Source: Bacteroidota bacterium (GTDB lineage: Bacteria > Bacteroidota > Bacteroidia > Bacteroidales > B39-G9). From it: a stretch of 5,634 nucleotides of DNA. Location: positions 1 to 5,634 of the forward strand of contig QMPG01000224.1 of the NCBI GenBank assembly GCA_003648455.1, read 5' to 3'. The translations under genes and the position numbers were made by a program. The notes below the pieces were generated by a model. That model worked only from the letters and a program-made list of their open reading frames with translations. It was not told the origin of the DNA and searched no databases. Below, in pieces: positions 4,555 to 5,634 of the stretch; the first letter of the stretch is position 1; every line of letters starts with the position of its first letter.

Positions 4555-5634
4555 ATGAGCAGTAATAAACTTAAAATACAGCCAATCATTACTACAGGAT
4601 ATCGTCCGATAATCAACGGAAGTAAGTACGATAAATACTTTCCTAGCGTAAAGAATAACGACAAAATGGTTGTTGGTGACAGAACCGCAGATGTAGATGA
4701 TGTTGTGGAACTAATGCAAAAAGTTGTTTGGAAATATAAGAATGATACCAAGAAAATAGCAGAGCAACTAAAGGCAGCTAATTTGGAGCAAACCATTACA
4801 AATATTTGGAATTTTCTGTATCATCATATCCAATATAAGCTTGATACTCCAAATTTGGAAGAGCTAAGACGACCAGCACGATTATGGCACGATAAAGAGG
4901 GCGATTGTGATGATTTTGCAATGTCGGCATCAAGCATACTCACCAATTTGAATATTCCCCACGCTTTTAGAATTACCAAATACGGTAGAGATCAGTATCA
5001 GCATGTATATATCATAGTTCCTACTAACAAAGGACATTATACAATTGACCCTGTACTATCACAATCAAATTACGAAAAACCATTCACTCAAAAAAAAGAT
5101 TTTAAAATGAATTTAAACGGAATAAATGTAGCAGTATTAGAGGGCTTTGGCAATACCGACAGCAGCCTAATTGATGATTTACTTTTTAATGACCTTGACT
5201 TGCAAGGCTTGGGGAGTTTATCAGATGGTCAAGCAGACGAGAGAATGTATAAATACCTGGTAAGTACTAGAGCATTTTCCATAAAAAACAAAGGTAGCAT
5301 TGCAAATTACGACAATCCAGACAACTTCATTAAATCATTGGATTATGCTATTAAATACTGGCATACACCAAAGCGTAACGAAGCATTATCCATACTTGCA
5401 CGCAATGAAGCCAAAGAAAACCAAATAAACATTAACAAAGGGCTGTTATCAGGAATTGATGACGAATATGAAGACGATTCTTGGGACGATTTGGAAGGCT
5501 TATCAGACGAATTGGTAGAGCAATATTTCAATCAAGAAGAGATTGATGGCTTAGGTTCTTGGAGGTCATGGAAAAAGAGATATAAGAGAAACCGAAAGAA
5601 ACGAGTAACAAGACGAAAGAAGTTCTGGGGCAAG
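4555..5634 (+). CDS. Transglutaminase-like cysteine enzyme, 3' end outside the window
   Basis: An ATG at 4555 opens a frame that stays open for 360 codons to the window edge. Residues about 80-185 form a transglutaminase-like (papain-fold) core with the full triad: Cys118 in EGDCDDFAM, His150 in YQHVYIIV and Asp165 in YTIDPVL. WHDKEGDCDDF is the typical active-site helix start. No signal peptide or membrane segment. A mixed region with GLG motifs follows (about 198-225), then a strongly acidic stretch (about 302-330, DDEYEDDSWDDLEGLSDE) and a very basic segment (335-360, SWKKRYKRNRKKRVTRRKKF). Such enzymes can be proteases, amidases or cross-linkers; which applies is not visible. It follows the LEA-type-2-like gene by six bases. 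The basic segment could bind nucleic acid or a phosphate-rich surface, or lead into a further domain past the edge. Confidence 0.85.
   Translation, partial: MSSNKLKIQPIITTGYRPIINGSKYDKYFPSVKNNDKMVVGDRTADVDDVVELMQKVVWKYKNDTKKIAEQLKAANLEQTITNIWNFLYHHIQYKLDTPNLEELRRPARLWHDKEGDCDDFAMSASSILTNLNIPHAFRITKYGRDQYQHVYIIVPTNKGHYTIDPVLSQSNYEKPFTQKKDFKMNLNGINVAVLEGFGNTDSSLIDDLLFNDLDLQGLGSLSDGQADERMYKYLVSTRAFSIKNKGSIANYDNPDNFIKSLDYAIKYWHTPKRNEALSILARNEAKENQININKGLLSGIDDEYEDDSWDDLEGLSDELVEQYFNQEEIDGLGSWRSWKKRYKRNRKKRVTRRKKFWGK

Noticed and set aside
4545..4796. Leftward frame of 83 codons with hydrophobic, serine-rich sequence
   Set aside because: It overlaps the start of the transglutaminase-like gene on the other strand; that gene has clear catalytic motifs and operon context, so this is a shadow.
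5343..5531. Leftward serine-rich 62-codon frame
   Set aside because: It is the complement of the acidic region of the transglutaminase-like gene.
3775..5634. Toxin or defence system built on the transglutaminase-like enzyme
   Set aside because: No immunity gene, secretion signal, nucleic-acid sensor or other defence-type partner is visible; the phage or envelope reading fits the neighbours better.

Overview
The window looks like a piece of a mobile element, most likely a prophage or phage-like replicon, from a low-GC member of the Bacteroidota, probably a flavobacterium. Four things point there. Two genes carry domains I associate with phages and mobile elements of this phylum (DUF4373, also called Lin1244/Lin1753-like, and DUF4248). 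A third resembles RteC. Starts are preceded by A-rich sequence rather than Shine-Dalgarno sites. The best promoter elements match the Bacteroidota -7 consensus TAnnTTTG rather than TATAAT. No integrase, capsid, portal or secretion gene lies inside the window, so the element type cannot be fixed from the sequence alone.

Left end (1-1152): the first 48 codons of a leftward gene run off the edge. It is divergent from a rightward 248-codon gene with an RteC-like C-terminal half. The AT-rich spacer between them holds a perfect -7 element for the leftward gene and two inverted repeats. A perfect 12-bp inverted repeat follows the RteC-like gene, so that gene is bracketed by palindromes that look like operators.

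Middle operon (1153-3600): five tightly packed rightward genes. They are an unlisted 45-codon ORF whose stop overlaps the next start (TAATG), a DUF4373 replication-type protein with a very low-complexity linker, a 284-codon helical protein overlapping it by 95 bases, a 116-codon helical protein, and a small DUF4248 protein. The layout fits an early replication/regulation module. A 12-bp stem with a T-rich tail closes it.

Non-coding gap (3601-3774): this short stretch is dense in structure. After the terminator come a 6-bp palindrome, two exact 10-bp tandem repeats, and two exact plus one degenerate 10-bp tandem repeats, each exact copy containing the DnaA-box consensus TTATTCACA. A small hairpin and a promoter-like -7 element follow. 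It is a candidate replication origin, or an activator-controlled late promoter, or both.

Right module (3775-5634): a small membrane protein, a membrane-anchored LEA-type-2-like protein and a transglutaminase-like cysteine enzyme with an intact Cys-His-Asp triad, an acidic stretch and a strongly basic segment at the window edge. The three lie head to tail with gaps of 6-15 bases and probably act together at the cell envelope or in a virion. That functional assignment is inference.
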